This document shows, piece by piece, positions 18,509-28,488 of a DNA stretch of 64,000 nucleotides. Every line of letters starts with the position of its first letter. The stretch's first letter is position 1. The stretch spans positions 1,736,001-1,800,000 of the forward strand of contig NZ_CP143889.1 in assembly GCF_036417355.1 (NCBI RefSeq), in the 5' to 3' direction. Under the pieces are notes generated by a model. It saw nothing but the letters and a program-made list of their open reading frames with translations. It did not search any database and had not been told where the DNA came from. The translations under genes were made by a program, and so were the position numbers. This DNA comes from Akkermansia sp. RCC_12PD. Its GTDB lineage: Bacteria > Verrucomicrobiota > Verrucomicrobiia > Verrucomicrobiales > Akkermansiaceae.

Positions 18509-20050
18509 ATGTCTAAAAAGCCTGTCGTTCTTGTCATTCGCGACGGCTGGGGCCGCAATCCGTTGGGGCCTGATGTCGCGAAAGAATACGGTGACGCCAC
18601 TGTTTTGGCTGATACCCCGTTTACTGATTACCTCCTTGCCAACTATCCCCACAGCCTGCTGGGTGCTTCCGGGGAAGACGTGGGTCTTCCCGACGGGCAG
18701 ATGGGCAATTCCGAAGTGGGTCATCTGAATCTGGGTGCGGGACGCGTGGTGTATCAGGATCTTTGCCGTGTGGACAATGCCATCAAGGACGGCTCCATGG
18801 GTGAGAACGCCGTATTGAAGACCGCATTTTCCCAGGCCGTTTCTTCCCGCCTGCATTTGCTGGGCCTGGTGAGCGACGGCGGCGTGCACAGCCACATCAA
18901 CCATTTGGCGGGCATTGTCAAGTACGCCTATGAAGCGGGGGTGCGCGATATTTGCATTCATGCCATTACGGACGGGCGCGATTGCTCCCCCACCAGTGGA
19001 GCCGGATTTATGCGCCAGCTTGAGGAAGCCGTGAAGCCTTACGGAGCCAAGATAGCTACGGTGATCGGCCGTTTTTACGCGATGGACCGCGACAAGCGCT
19101 GGGACCGCAACAAGCTTGCGTGGGACGCCATCGTTCTGGGCCGCGGCGAACAGTGTTCCTGCTCTCCTGCCGAGTATGTGGAACAGTGCTATGCGAAGGG
19201 CGAAACGGATGAGTTCCTGAAGCCCGGCATTTTCGCGTATGGCAACGAACAGCGCGTGCGCGATAACGACGTGGTGTTCTTTTTCAATTTCCGTGCCGAC
19301 CGAGCCCGCCAGATGAGTGACGCCTTCCTGTATTCCGATTTTGACGGATTTGATCGCGAAGTGCAGCCGAAGGTGCATTATGTGACCCTGACGGAGTACG
19401 ATGCCAAGTATCCCTCCCCCATTGTGTTTGAGCAGGAGCAGCTCGACAACATTTTCGGCCAGATCGTTTCGGAAGCCGGGAAGACCCAGCTCCGCATCGC
19501 GGAAACGGAAAAATACGCCCACGTCACTTTCTTTTTCAACGGAGGCGTGGAGACGCAGTTCCCCGGCGAAGACCGTATTCTGGTTCCTTCCCCCCGCGAG
19601 GTGGCTACCTACGACCTTAAGCCCCAGATGAGCGCGGAGGAAGTGGCGGACAAGTTTGTGGAAGCCGCAGACAAGTACGACGTGATCATCATGAATTTTG
19701 CCAACGGAGACATGGTAGGCCACACGGGTTATCTGGAAGCCGGCGTTGCCGCGTGCGAAGCCGTGGACAATGCCTTGGAGAAGTGCGTGAAGAAGATTCT
19801 GGAGCTGGGCGGCAAGCTGCTTATCACGGCGGACCACGGCAATGCCGAACACATGCGCAATGAGGACGGTTCTCCGAATACGGCCCATACCACCAATCTG
19901 GTGGACCTTATTTACGTGGCGGAAGACAAGGACGAGGTGAAATTGTCCAACGGCATTCTGGCGGACGTGGCTCCCACGCTGTTGAACTTGATGGGGCTGA
20001 AACAGCCTGCCGAAATGTCCGGCCACAGCCTGGTGACGCCCAAGAACTGA
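18509..20050 (+). CDS. gpmI: 2,3-bisphosphoglycerate-independent phosphoglycerate mutase
   Basis: 513 residues, standard length. It interconverts 3- and 2-phosphoglycerate in glycolysis using two metal ions (usually manganese). Seen: the N-terminal metal site LVIRDGWG, the phosphorylated Ser in GQMGNSEVGHLNLGAGR, the phosphotransferase-domain motif HAITDGRDCSPTSG, and the C-terminal metal ligands in NFANGDMVGHTG and ITADHGNAEHM. It follows the thioesterase gene closely and ends before a strong hairpin terminator, so it closes its transcription unit. Confidence 0.97.
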   Translation: MSKKPVVLVIRDGWGRNPLGPDVAKEYGDATVLADTPFTDYLLANYPHSLLGASGEDVGLPDGQMGNSEVGHLNLGAGRVVYQDLCRVDNAIKDGSMGENAVLKTAFSQAVSSRLHLLGLVSDGGVHSHINHLAGIVKYAYEAGVRDICIHAITDGRDCSPTSGAGFMRQLEEAVKPYGAKIATVIGRFYAMDRDKRWDRNKLAWDAIVLGRGEQCSCSPAEYVEQCYAKGETDEFLKPGIFAYGNEQRVRDNDVVFFFNFRADRARQMSDAFLYSDFDGFDREVQPKVHYVTLTEYDAKYPSPIVFEQEQLDNIFGQIVSEAGKTQLRIAETEKYAHVTFFFNGGVETQFPGEDRILVPSPREVATYDLKPQMSAEEVADKFVEAADKYDVIIMNFANGDMVGHTGYLEAGVAACEAVDNALEKCVKKILELGGKLLITADHGNAEHMRNEDGSPNTAHTTNLVDLIYVAEDKDEVKLSNGILADVAPTLLNLMGLKQPAEMSGHSLVTPKN

Positions 20051-20072
20051 TCCGGTCTGCGTTTTTTCATTT

Positions 20073-20110
20073 CCCGTTCGTGCGCCGGTTTGCACGGACG
20101 GGATTTTTTT
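20073..20110 (+). terminator. Intrinsic terminator after gpmI
   Basis: Stem CCCGTTCGTGC pairs with GCACGGACGGG (one G-U pair) around a short loop and is followed by a run of seven T. It lies 22 bp after the gpmI stop. Confidence 0.85.
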
Positions 20111-20369
20111 GTCATGGCGGGATTGCGGGAACGGTCCGCTTGAGAGAAAAGCGTGTCTCTAAGAAAAATATTCAGGAAAAGGGAATAAAAGACTTGTCAT
20201 GGTGTGAAATCACGTTATATTTGCCGTCCCCAAACGCACCAGAAGGTGCAAGAAATACGTTTTCTATCGGGTTTGCCTCCGGAAAAAAGGCGCGCTTCCT
20301 GCTTACTGAAAGGGATGTTCGCCTTGAATATCGGTGCAGACCGACGAACCACAACCAAAGCAGGAAAAC
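20111..20369 (+). promoter_or_regulatory. Promoter and leader of the merged str/S10 operon
   Basis: A sigma-70-like promoter is seen: TTGTCA at 20194-20199, 16-bp spacer, TATATT at 20216-20221. The transcript would have a leader of about 140 nt before rpsL, with a small hairpin GCACCAGAAGGTGC. Leaders here often bind a ribosomal protein for feedback; no specific S7-site homology could be established by eye. No gene is seen in the rest of this stretch. Confidence 0.6.
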
Positions 20370-20753
20370 ATGCCGACTATTAATCAGCTCGTCCGCAAGG
20401 GACGTATTACTCCGGAAGAGAAGTCCAAGTCACGCGCTCTTCATAGCTGCCCGCAACGCCGCGGTGTTTGTCTCCAGGTGATGACCCGTACGCCCAAGAA
20501 GCCGAACTCGGCTCTCCGCAAGGTGGCCAAGGTCCGTCTTACCAATGGTGAAGAAGTGATCGCCTACATTGGCGGTGAAGGCCACAACCTTCAGGAACAC
20601 TCCATCGTGCTTGTTCGCGGCGGTCGTGTGAAGGACTTGCCTGGTGTTCGCTATCATATCGTCCGCGGCGCTCTTGACTGCCTCGGTGTCGACAAGCGCC
20701 GCCAGGGCCGTTCCAAGTATGGCGCCAAGCGCCCGAAGGCTGCTGCCAAGTAA
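20370..20753 (+). CDS. rpsL: 30S ribosomal protein S12
   Basis: 127 residues from [12 protein letters not shown], the conserved start; the frame is open 36 bp further up but that leader is not part of the family. Conserved blocks: [20 protein letters not shown] (around the streptomycin-relevant lysine), [11 protein letters not shown], and a basic tail [11 protein letters not shown]12 sits at the decoding centre and tunes accuracy. The lysine at the classical streptomycin position is wild type. First gene of the operon. Confidence 0.98.
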   Translation: MPTINQLVRKGRITPEEKSKSRALHSCPQRRGVCLQVMTRTPKKPNSALRKVAKVRLTNGEEVIAYIGGEGHNLQEHSIVLVRGGRVKDLPGVRYHIVRGALDCLGVDKRRQGRSKYGAKRPKAAAK

Positions 20754-20781
20754 ACATTAACAATCTTACCTATTAAATATT

Positions 20782-21255
20782 ATGGCCCGCCGTAAACGCG
20801 TCTATAGAAAAATCGAACGTCGTGACCCCCGTTACGACAGCACTCTTGTTGGCAAGCTGATCAGCAAGGTTATGCTGGATGGCAAGCGCTCCCTTGCGGA
20901 ACGCATTGTGTATGCTGCCATCGACATGGCTAACGAAGGTACGGACAGCATTGACCCCCTGGAAGTGATCACCCGCGCCATTGAAAACGCCAAGCCCCGT
21001 GTGGAAGTGAAGAGCCGCCGTGTTGGTGGCGCCACTTACCAGGTGCCGCTTGAAGTGGATCCGGCCCGTTCCGAATCTCTCGCCATGCGCTGGATCGTGA
21101 ATTATGCCCGCAACCGCAAGGGTGTGCCGATGCACAAGGCGCTTTCCAATGAAATCAAGGAAGCCGCCAACAACCAGGGCGCTGCCGTCCGCAAGCGCGA
21201 CGATGTGCACAAGATGGCCCAGGCCAACCGCGCCTTTGCCCATTTCCGCTGGTAA
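20782..21255 (+). CDS. rpsG: 30S ribosomal protein S7
   Basis: 157 residues with family blocks RRKRVYRKIERRDPRYDST, NAKPRVEVKSRRVGGATYQV and RKRDDVHKMAQANRAFAHFR. It nucleates assembly of the 30S head by binding the 3' major domain of 16S rRNA and is often an autogenous regulator of the str operon. It lies 28 bp after rpsL and 62 bp before fusA. Confidence 0.98.
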   Translation: MARRKRVYRKIERRDPRYDSTLVGKLISKVMLDGKRSLAERIVYAAIDMANEGTDSIDPLEVITRAIENAKPRVEVKSRRVGGATYQVPLEVDPARSESLAMRWIVNYARNRKGVPMHKALSNEIKEAANNQGAAVRKRDDVHKMAQANRAFAHFRW

Positions 21256-21317
21256 TCCCTTCCGCGACCATCAGCAGAACCATTCACTTTCGATCTTACA
21301 GATACTTTCCAGACACT

Positions 21318-23465
21318 ATGTCCGATCACGTAAACAATCCCAATCGCAAGGCTCCCCTTGAGCGCTACCGCAACATCGGTATCTCCGCTCACATTGACGC
21401 CGGCAAAACCACTTTGTCCGAGCGTATTCTTTTCTACACCGGCATGATCCACAAGATCGGTGAAACCCACGACGGTTCCACCACTACCGACTGGATGGAG
21501 CAGGAACGCGAACGCGGCATCACCATTACCTCAGCCGCCGTTACCACCAACTGGAAGCAGGTGAAAAATGAAGGTATCACCAAAATGTTCGAAGGCGAAA
21601 ACTTCCAGCTGAACATTATTGACACTCCCGGGCACGTTGACTTCACTGCTGAAGTGGAACGTTCCCTCCGCGTGCTTGACGGCGCCATCGTGGTATTCTG
21701 CGGTGTGGCCGGCGTACAGCCCCAGACGGAAACCGTGTGGCGCCAGGCCACCAAGTACAGTGTTCCCCGCATGTGCTTCGTGAACAAGATGGACCGCACC
21801 GGCGCCAACTTCAACAACGTTCTGGACGATATCCATAACAAGCTGGGCGCCAACGCCGCCGCTATTCTGATTCCCATCGGTTCCGAAGACCAGCTCCGCG
21901 GCCAGATCGACGTGGTGAACCAGAAGGCCATCATGTACGCCGACAATGACCGTCTGGGTTCCACCTATACGGTTGAGGAAATCCCCGCCGAGCTCAAGGA
22001 GGAAGCCGAACTGGCCTACCATGAGCTGGTAAGCCGCGTGGCTGACGTGGACGATGAACTTGCTGAAAAGGTTCTCATGGAAGAACCCTTCACCGCCAAG
22101 GAACTCAAGGAAGCCATCCGCCGCGCCACCATCACCAACAAGTTTATCCCCGTTGCAGGCGGTTCCGCCTTCAAGAACAAGGGTGTTCAGTTCCTGCTTG
22201 ATGCCGTGGTGGACTACCTTCCCTCTCCGGTGGAAACCGTTCCCGCCCACGCTGAAAGTACGCTGGATCCGGAAAAGACTTTTAAAATCACCGCTACGGA
22301 CGACGCCAAGCCCATGGTGCTGGCGTTCAAGCTCTGGGCTGACAAGTTCGTCGGCAAACTGGTGTTCATCCGCGTGTATGCCGGCGTCCTCAAGAAGGGT
22401 GATACCGTGTACAATCCCCGTACCCGCAAAACGGAACGCGTGGGCCGCATTATTCAGATCCAGGCTGACCAGCACACGGACATTGACGCTGTGTATTCCG
22501 GCGACATCGCCGCCATTGTGGGTCTGCGCAACGTGACTACGGGCGACACTATCACCAGTCCGGACAACGATATCTGCCTGGAGCCTCCCACCTTCCCGGA
22601 AACCGTTATTTCCATGGCTGTGGAACCCAAGACCAAGGCCGACCAGGAAAAAATGTCCAATGCCCTGGGCCGTCTGTCTGAAGAAGACCCGACCTTCCGC
22701 GTGAAGACCGATGAAGAAACCGGCCAGACCTTGATTTCCGGCATGGGTGAACTTCACCTGGAAATCATCATTGACCGCCTGATGCGCGAATTCAAGGTGG
22801 AAGCCGACATCGGCAAGCCCCAGATCGCCTACCGCGAAACCATCACTGCTCCCGCCCACGGCGACGGCAAGCTGGTGAAGCAGTCCGGCGGCCGCGGCCA
22901 GTACGGCCACGTTGTTATCGACGTGAAGCCGAACGAACGGGGCAAGGGCCTCACCATTGAAAACAAGATTGTGGGCGGCGCGATTCCCAAGGAATACATG
23001 AACGCCGTTTATGCCGGTCTCAACGAAGCCATGACCACGGGCGTTATCGCCGGTTATCCGGTGGTGGACGTACACGTTGAAGTGGTGGACGGTTCCTATC
23101 ACGAAGTGGACTCCAACGAAAACGCGTTCAAGATGGCCGCCATTTTCGCCATGAAGGACGCCTTCAAGAAGGCCAAGCCCATCATGCTGGAGCCCATCAT
23201 GTCCGTTGAAGCTTCCACGCCGACCGACTACCAGGGCGACATCATGGGCGACCTGAACCGCCGCCGCGGCCAGATCAGCAACATGGAAAACAAGGCCAAT
23301 GCCTGCATTCTCAAGGCCATGGTTCCCTTGTCCGAAATGTTCGGTTACTCTACCGCCATCCGTACCCTTTCCAGTGGCCGCGCCTCCTACTCCATGGAGC
23401 CGTCCCACTTTGAACAGGTGCCTCAGAACCTCGTTGACCAGATTGTCAGCGACAGGGCCAAATAA
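21318..23465 (+). CDS. fusA: Elongation factor G
   Basis: 715 residues, full length. G-domain motifs are AHIDAGKTT (P-loop), the switch I region ending ERGITITSAA, DTPGHVD (G3) and NKMDRTGA (G4). Domains II to V follow, with domain IV SGGRGQYGHV and the C-terminal RTLSSGRASYSMEPSHFEQV. EF-G drives tRNA-mRNA translocation and, with RRF, ribosome recycling. In many bacteria tuf follows; here rpsJ comes 36 bp downstream instead, joining the str and S10 gene sets. Confidence 0.98.
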   Translation: MSDHVNNPNRKAPLERYRNIGISAHIDAGKTTLSERILFYTGMIHKIGETHDGSTTTDWMEQERERGITITSAAVTTNWKQVKNEGITKMFEGENFQLNIIDTPGHVDFTAEVERSLRVLDGAIVVFCGVAGVQPQTETVWRQATKYSVPRMCFVNKMDRTGANFNNVLDDIHNKLGANAAAILIPIGSEDQLRGQIDVVNQKAIMYADNDRLGSTYTVEEIPAELKEEAELAYHELVSRVADVDDELAEKVLMEEPFTAKELKEAIRRATITNKFIPVAGGSAFKNKGVQFLLDAVVDYLPSPVETVPAHAESTLDPEKTFKITATDDAKPMVLAFKLWADKFVGKLVFIRVYAGVLKKGDTVYNPRTRKTERVGRIIQIQADQHTDIDAVYSGDIAAIVGLRNVTTGDTITSPDNDICLEPPTFPETVISMAVEPKTKADQEKMSNALGRLSEEDPTFRVKTDEETGQTLISGMGELHLEIIIDRLMREFKVEADIGKPQIAYRETITAPAHGDGKLVKQSGGRGQYGHVVIDVKPNERGKGLTIENKIVGGAIPKEYMNAVYAGLNEAMTTGVIAGYPVVDVHVEVVDGSYHEVDSNENAFKMAAIFAMKDAFKKAKPIMLEPIMSVEASTPTDYQGDIMGDLNRRRGQISNMENKANACILKAMVPLSEMFGYSTAIRTLSSGRASYSMEPSHFEQVPQNLVDQIVSDRAK

Positions 23466-23501
23466 ACAACCTTTGAAGTATAACCAATAGACCGCACGTC
23501 C

Positions 23502-23810
23502 ATGCAAAGTCCAAAAATCCGCATTCGACTCCGCGCTTTCGACTCCCGCGCCATCGACCGCTCCTCCCAGGAGATCGTTGAAACCGCCAAGCGCACCGGA
23601 GCCAAAGTTCACGGCCCGATCCCGTTGCCGACCCGCATTGAGAAATTCTCCGTGAACCGTTCCGTTCACGTCAACAAAAAGTCGGCTGAACAATTTGAAA
23701 TCCGCACCCATAAGCGTCTGCTCGACATCGTCGATCCGACCGCACGCACGATTGATGAGCTCAAGAAGCTCAACCTTCCCGCCGGCGTGGACATCACGAT
23801 CCGCATCTAG
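23502..23810 (+). CDS. rpsJ: 30S ribosomal protein S10
   Basis: 102 residues: [59 protein letters not shown]10 is part of the 30S head and also the NusE partner of NusB in antitermination. It directly follows fusA without a promoter-sized gap, so the S10 genes are probably read from the rpsL promoter. Confidence 0.98.
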   Translation: MQSPKIRIRLRAFDSRAIDRSSQEIVETAKRTGAKVHGPIPLPTRIEKFSVNRSVHVNKKSAEQFEIRTHKRLLDIVDPTARTIDELKKLNLPAGVDITIRI

Positions 23811-23855
23811 TTTGGTACCCGGATAAGTAATTAAAAAACAGAAAGACACACTACA

Positions 23856-24491
23856 ATGGCTCTAGGACTTATCGGAAAAAAGGTCGGTATGACCCGTCTG
23901 TTTGACCAGGAATCCGGCGCTATGGTGCCCGTGACCGTCATTGACGTCAAGGGCAACACCTTCGCCCAGATCAAAACGGAAGACAAGGATGGCTACAATG
24001 CCATTCAGGTTGCCTTTGATGCGCAGAAGGAAAGCCGCGTGGCCAAGCCTCAGGCCGGCCACTTCAAGAAACTGGGCATTCAGCCCACCAAGCTCCTCAA
24101 GGAATTCCGCGTGGAAGCTTCTGAACTGCCTGCTGAAGGCGCTGAAGATCCCGGCGTGGATCTCTTTTCCGCCGGCCAGTGGGTTGACGTGATCGGCACT
24201 TCCAAGGGCAAGGGCTTCCAGGGTGCAATGCGCCGCCACAACTTCCACGGCTCTCCCGCCGCCCACGGTTCCATGATGCACCGCCGTACCGGTGGTGTGG
24301 GTGGCTGCTCCACCCCCGGCCGCGTCTGGAAGAATCAGAAGATGCCCGGGCAGATGGGCAACGCCAGGCGCACGGTTCAGAACCTGAAGGTTGTGGCCGT
24401 TCGTCCGGAGGACAATGTTATCCTCATCTCCGGCGCCGTTCCCGGTGCACGCGGTTCGTACCTCGTGATCCGCCCCGCCAAGAAGAAGTAG
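23856..24491 (+). CDS. rplC: 50S ribosomal protein L3
   Basis: 211 residues starting MALGLIGKKVGMTRLF, with the conserved loop that reaches the peptidyl transferase centre (GAMRRHNFHGSPAAHGSMMH, then RTGGVGGCSTPGRVWKNQKM) and the C-terminal GARGSYLVIRPAKKK. It is one of the first proteins to bind 23S rRNA. Confidence 0.97.
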   Translation: MALGLIGKKVGMTRLFDQESGAMVPVTVIDVKGNTFAQIKTEDKDGYNAIQVAFDAQKESRVAKPQAGHFKKLGIQPTKLLKEFRVEASELPAEGAEDPGVDLFSAGQWVDVIGTSKGKGFQGAMRRHNFHGSPAAHGSMMHRRTGGVGGCSTPGRVWKNQKMPGQMGNARRTVQNLKVVAVRPEDNVILISGAVPGARGSYLVIRPAKKK

Positions 24492-24530
24492 GCTTTAGCA
24501 ACCACACATTGAATATAGGAAAACCTATCT

Positions 24531-25139
24531 ATGTCCGCAAATACCTTTACATTAGAAGCCGCCGCTGCCGCCAACATCCAGGTTGCAGGCAGTGACAAGG
24601 GCTCCCAGGCCGTGCACGACCTCATCGTGGCTTATCAGGCAAACCGCCGCACTGGTTCCGCCAACACCAAGACCCGCGGTGAAGTCAGCGGCAACAACAA
24701 GAAGATCTTCCGCCAGAAGGGCACGGGCAACGCCCGCCACGGCGACAAGCGCGCTCCCATCTTCGTGGGCGGCGGTGTGGTCTTCGGCCCCCGTCCTTGT
24801 GACTATTCCAAGAAGGTGAACAAGAGCACCCGCCGTCTGGCCCTGCGCCGCGTTCTGGGCGATCTGATCGCCGCTTCCAGAATCAGCACCGTTGCCGAAT
24901 TCTCTGTGGCCGACGGAAAGACCAAGTCTTTCATCAAGGCCGTCAAGGATCTGACAGACGCCAAGAAAGTGCTCATCGTGGCCGCTTCCTTTGATGAAGC
25001 CACCTACCTCGCCGGCCGCAACGTTCAGGACGTGCTCCTGATGACCGCCGCTGAAGTGAACATTGAACAGCTCATGAAGGCTGACGCAGTGATCCTCGTT
25101 GACAATGCTTTAGAAACCCTCGCCAGCCGTACTGCTTAA
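24531..25139 (+). CDS. rplD: 50S ribosomal protein L4
   Basis: 202 residues. The exit-tunnel loop is clear ([20 protein letters not shown], with [10 protein letters not shown]), followed by the globular end with [14 protein letters not shown]4 lines the peptide exit tunnel near macrolide sites and in some bacteria represses its own operon. Its N-terminus has an alanine-rich stretch ([12 protein letters not shown]) typical of variable L4 starts. Confidence 0.97.
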   Translation: MSANTFTLEAAAAANIQVAGSDKGSQAVHDLIVAYQANRRTGSANTKTRGEVSGNNKKIFRQKGTGNARHGDKRAPIFVGGGVVFGPRPCDYSKKVNKSTRRLALRRVLGDLIAASRISTVAEFSVADGKTKSFIKAVKDLTDAKKVLIVAASFDEATYLAGRNVQDVLLMTAAEVNIEQLMKADAVILVDNALETLASRTA

Positions 25140-25145
25140 GAAGCC

Positions 25146-25430
25146 ATGAAAGACATTTACCAAGTCATTAAGAAGGTGCGCATCAGCGAAAAGGCCACCA
25201 TGCTCCAGGAAACCACCGGAGAGCTGGTCCTTGAAGTTGACCGCGACGCCAACAAGATCGAAATCAAGAAGGCTGTTGAAGTTGCTTTCGGCAAGAAGGT
25301 CGCTTCTGTCCGTACCGCCAACTATGACGGCAAGCTCAAGCGTCAGCGCCGCGCTGACTCGGGTCGCACCGCCCATTGGAAAAAGGCTTACATCAAGCTT
25401 GCCAACGGTGAAACCCTTGACCTCGTTTAA
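25146..25430 (+). CDS. rplW: 50S ribosomal protein L23
   Basis: 94 residues: [16 protein letters not shown], then [19 protein letters not shown] and the conserved strand [16 protein letters not shown]23 sits at the tunnel exit and docks trigger factor and SRP. It begins 6 bp after rplD, so the two are tightly coupled. Confidence 0.96.
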   Translation: MKDIYQVIKKVRISEKATMLQETTGELVLEVDRDANKIEIKKAVEVAFGKKVASVRTANYDGKLKRQRRADSGRTAHWKKAYIKLANGETLDLV

Positions 25431-25456
25431 AGCCCCTATTAGGAAGGAAAGCTATC

Positions 25457-26293
25457 ATGTCCCTCAAGTCATTCAAGCCAGTTACTCCCTCTAACCGCTA
25501 CAAGGTGTGGCCGTCCTTTGACGAAATCACTACCTCCACCCCGGAAAAGAGTCTCTGCCGTCCCCTCAAGAAGTCCGGTGGCCGCAACAATAACGGCCGC
25601 ATCACCACCCGCCACATCGGCGGTGGCCACAAGCGCAAGTACCGTCTGGTGGACTTCAAGCGCAACAAGTTCGATGTGCCTGCCACCGTACTCACCATCG
25701 AATACGATCCCAACCGCACCTGCCGTATCGCCCTGATCGAATACAAGGACGGTGAAAAATCCTACATCCTGGCCCCCAACGGCCTGCAAGTAGGCATGAA
25801 GGTGGAAAGCGGCCAGAAGGTTGCTCCCAAGGTCGGCAATGCCATGCCTTTGAAGAACGTTCCCCTGGGTACCTCCGTTCACAACATTGAAATCCGTCCG
25901 GGTTCCGGCGGCAAGGTTGCCCGTGCAGCCGGTCAGCAGGCCATCGTTTCCAACCGTGAAGCAGGTTATGCGCTGATCAAGATGCCCTCCGGTGAAATCC
26001 GCCGTTTCAATGAGGATTGCTACTGCACCATCGGTCAGGTCGGCAATACCCAGCACATGAACGAAATGTCCGGCAAAGCCGGCCGCACTCGCTGGCTGGG
26101 CGTCCGTCCCACCGTCCGCGGCATGACGATGAACCCCGTCGACCACCCGAACGGGGGTGGCGAAGGCAAGTCCAAGTCCGGTGGTGGCCGCCAGCACCTG
26201 AAGTCCCCCTGGGGCCATGTCAAGGGCCAGAAGACCCGCCGTCTCCGCAAGCCCAGCGACTCCGTCATCGTACAGCGCCGCAACTCCAAGTAA
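25457..26293 (+). CDS. rplB: 50S ribosomal protein L2
   Basis: 278 residues: [39 protein letters not shown], and the C-terminal [20 protein letters not shown] with the highly conserved His near the peptidyl transferase centre. A good ribosome-binding site (AGGAAGGAAAG) precedes the start. L2 binds 23S domain IV and is needed for subunit association. Confidence 0.98.
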   Translation: MSLKSFKPVTPSNRYKVWPSFDEITTSTPEKSLCRPLKKSGGRNNNGRITTRHIGGGHKRKYRLVDFKRNKFDVPATVLTIEYDPNRTCRIALIEYKDGEKSYILAPNGLQVGMKVESGQKVAPKVGNAMPLKNVPLGTSVHNIEIRPGSGGKVARAAGQQAIVSNREAGYALIKMPSGEIRRFNEDCYCTIGQVGNTQHMNEMSGKAGRTRWLGVRPTVRGMTMNPVDHPNGGGEGKSKSGGGRQHLKSPWGHVKGQKTRRLRKPSDSVIVQRRNSK

Positions 26294-26328
26294 TCAATAC
26301 ACAATAACTTTAACTAGGATCATATAAC

Positions 26329-26598
26329 ATGGGACGTTCTCTCAAAAAAGGCCCTTTTGTCAGTCAAAAGCTTCTCGCCAAGATCGATGCTCAGCTTGAA
26401 TCCGGCGATCGCAAGCCGATCAAGACCTGGAGCCGTGCATCCATGATTACGCCAGACTTCGTCGGCTTGACCTTCCTGGTGCACGCCGGCAAGAACTTTG
26501 CCACCGTGTACGTCACGGAAAACATGGTAGGCCACAAGCTTGGTGAATTTGCCCCGACTCGTGTCTTCAAACAGCACGGCGGTATCGGTAAGAAGTAA
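26329..26598 (+). CDS. rpsS: 30S ribosomal protein S19
   Basis: 89 residues: [52 protein letters not shown]. It pairs with S13 in the 30S head. The normal next gene, rplV, is displaced 770 bp downstream by an unrelated gene that starts 21 bp after this stop. Confidence 0.98.
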   Translation: MGRSLKKGPFVSQKLLAKIDAQLESGDRKPIKTWSRASMITPDFVGLTFLVHAGKNFATVYVTENMVGHKLGEFAPTRVFKQHGGIGKK

Positions 26599-26618
26599 TC
26601 AGTAAGTTAACAATCAAC

Positions 26619-27329
26619 ATGTCGAACTCTTCTTCCATCCTTGCCTATTCCCTCTCGGCCATTGTTGGTCTGGGCGGAACCATGCAGGGAGCGGAAGAGG
26701 GTACGGCGGCACTGACGCGCAGAATCGAGCGTCTCGAAAAGCAGAATGCGGCCCTCAAGGCGTCCTACGCTCAGGCCCGCATTGATGCCGACAACGCGAA
26801 TGCCCAGCTTCTGGACATCCGTTCCCGGCTGGAGGCTTTGGGAGGCGCTGCGCTAGGTAACAGTGAGGAACGCCTGATTCAGGCGATGGCTAACATCGAG
26901 GTTCTCAGCGACCGCATTCAGCGGCTGGAACAGGCGTCAGTCAAGCTCTCCGGGGCTATCCTCGCCTACATGAAACAGGCCATATCCGAGGATGCGGACG
27001 CCAGAACAGCAGTGGAAAGCTCCCTGCGCCTGCTGGATTCCGTGCTCGGATACAGGCAACAGCCCGTGCGAGATGGCGCGGGAACCCAGGCGGAAGCCAA
27101 GGTGCTCAGCATCGACTCCGAGTCCGGAGTGGTGGTGGTCAACGTCGGAAAATCCGCCGGGATGCAAATCGGGATGCCATTGCTGCTGACCCGTGGAGCA
27201 CAAACCATCGGAGAAGCCGTAGTCACGGACGTTCGCAAGGATGTGTGTGGCGCGCTTGTTCAGAAGCTCATGGCGCCGGCCGATCCGGTGCGCGTCGGAG
27301 ATTCTGCCTCAGTAAAAACCAACGATTAA
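26619..27329 (+). CDS. Coiled-coil protein with MreC-like C-terminal domain, inserted in the S10 operon
   Basis: 236 residues, not a ribosomal protein. The N-terminus is hydrophobic (SILAYSLSAIVGLGG), compatible with a signal peptide or anchor. Residues about 28-125 are coiled coil (TRRIERLEKQNAALKASYAQ; LSDRIQRLEQASVKL). The last 80 residues are beta-rich with a glycine turn pattern (VVVVNVGKSAGMQIGMPLLL; IGEAVVTDVRKDVCGALVQK) like the paired beta domains of MreC and related periplasmic coiled-coil proteins. It fits between rpsS (21 bp) and rplV (40 bp) on the same strand with no promoter of its own visible, so it should be made in step with ribosomal proteins. Function unknown; an envelope or cell-shape role is inferred only from fold resemblance. 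Confidence 0.8.
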   Translation: MSNSSSILAYSLSAIVGLGGTMQGAEEGTAALTRRIERLEKQNAALKASYAQARIDADNANAQLLDIRSRLEALGGAALGNSEERLIQAMANIEVLSDRIQRLEQASVKLSGAILAYMKQAISEDADARTAVESSLRLLDSVLGYRQQPVRDGAGTQAEAKVLSIDSESGVVVVNVGKSAGMQIGMPLLLTRGAQTIGEAVVTDVRKDVCGALVQKLMAPADPVRVGDSASVKTND

Positions 27330-27368
27330 ATCATCTTCATAAATAACCTGCACTACGAGGAAAAACCC

Positions 27369-27707
27369 ATGGAAGTGAAAGCTGTTTACAAATACGCCCG
27401 CATCTCTGCCAAGAAGATGCGCGATATTGCTCAAGAAATCCAAGGCTTGTCCGTCTCCCAGGCGACCGACATCCTGTCCTACACCCCCAAGAAGGGTGCC
27501 TATCTGCTGAATAAGACGCTCAAGTCTGCCGTGGCCAACGCTGAAAACAATGCGGAATTGTCCGTCGATACGCTCGTCGTGAAATCCGTCATGGTTGATG
27601 AAGGCCCCACCATGCGCCGTACCATGCCCCGCGCCCGCGGATCCGCCAACATGATCCGTAAGCGCACATCCCACATCACCGTTGTACTGGCCGATCAAGA
27701 AGGCTAA
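27369..27707 (+). CDS. rplV: 50S ribosomal protein L22
   Basis: 112 residues: VYKYARISAKKMRDIAQEIQ, LLNKTLKSAVANAENN, and the beta-hairpin tip sequence GPTMRRTMPRARGSANMIRK that extends into the exit tunnel. A GAGGAAAAA site precedes the start. It resumes the normal S10 order after the inserted gene. Confidence 0.97.
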   Translation: MEVKAVYKYARISAKKMRDIAQEIQGLSVSQATDILSYTPKKGAYLLNKTLKSAVANAENNAELSVDTLVVKSVMVDEGPTMRRTMPRARGSANMIRKRTSHITVVLADQEG

Positions 27708-27747
27708 GTTCATCACAATCTAACACACATATAGCTGAACTAACATC

Positions 27748-28437
27748 ATGGGTCAGAAAGTAAATCCAATCGGGTTCCGCCTCGCCGTCAACAAGGACTG
27801 GCGCTCCAAGTGGTACGCCACGGGCCAGGATTACGCCACCAAGCTGCATGAAGACTTGGTAATGCGCAAATACATCAAGGAGCAGCTGATGTCCGCCGCC
27901 GTTTCCAGCATCGTGATCGAACGTGCCTGGAATAGTGTCCGCATCACCGTTCATACCGCCCGTCCGGGTCTTGTAATCGGCCGCAAGGGCGAAGAAATTG
28001 AAAAGATCCGCCAGTACCTTCAGGGTCTCTGCGGTGCTTCCACCCAGGTCAACATTGACATCGTGGAAATCCGCTCCCCTGAGACGGACGCCCAGCTTAT
28101 CGCTGAAAACGTGGCCGTCCAGCTGGAACGCCGTGTTTCCTTCCGCCGCGCCATGAAGCGCGCCGTGCAGGTTGCCATGGAACGCGGTGCCGACGGCATC
28201 CGCATCCGTTGCGCCGGCCGTCTCGGCGGTGCCGACATCGCCCGTGCCGAATGGTACCGCGAAGGCAAAGTGCCGTTGCAGACTCTCCGCACGCCGATCG
28301 ACTACGGCTTTGCCGAAGCCCGTACCCTGTACGGCATCATCGGCGTGAAGTGCTGGGTCAACAAACGCGATGAAGTCGTTTCCCAGCAGAGTTCCCGCCC
28401 GTCCGGCCCCCGCGGTCCCCGTCGTCCGCGTGCCTAA
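27748..28437 (+). CDS. rpsC: 30S ribosomal protein S3
   Basis: 229 residues: [20 protein letters not shown], the KH domain [20 protein letters not shown], and the C-terminal [20 protein letters not shown] and [12 protein letters not shown]3 lines the mRNA entry channel with S4 and S5. The short tail ends in a Pro/Arg-rich stretch. Confidence 0.98.
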   Translation: MGQKVNPIGFRLAVNKDWRSKWYATGQDYATKLHEDLVMRKYIKEQLMSAAVSSIVIERAWNSVRITVHTARPGLVIGRKGEEIEKIRQYLQGLCGASTQVNIDIVEIRSPETDAQLIAENVAVQLERRVSFRRAMKRAVQVAMERGADGIRIRCAGRLGGADIARAEWYREGKVPLQTLRTPIDYGFAEARTLYGIIGVKCWVNKRDEVVSQQSSRPSGPRGPRRPRA

Positions 28438-28488
28438 GAAAGCCGCCATCACATTGTTCATCACACTTAACACAAGGAGGAATAAGAT

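Noticed and set aside
18365-20095. 576-residue minus-strand frame opposite gpmI
   Set aside because: Antisense shadow; no recognisable motif.
21531-23849. 772-residue minus-strand open frame opposite fusA
   Set aside because: Antisense shadow of a GC-biased, highly conserved gene; no domain and no start signal.
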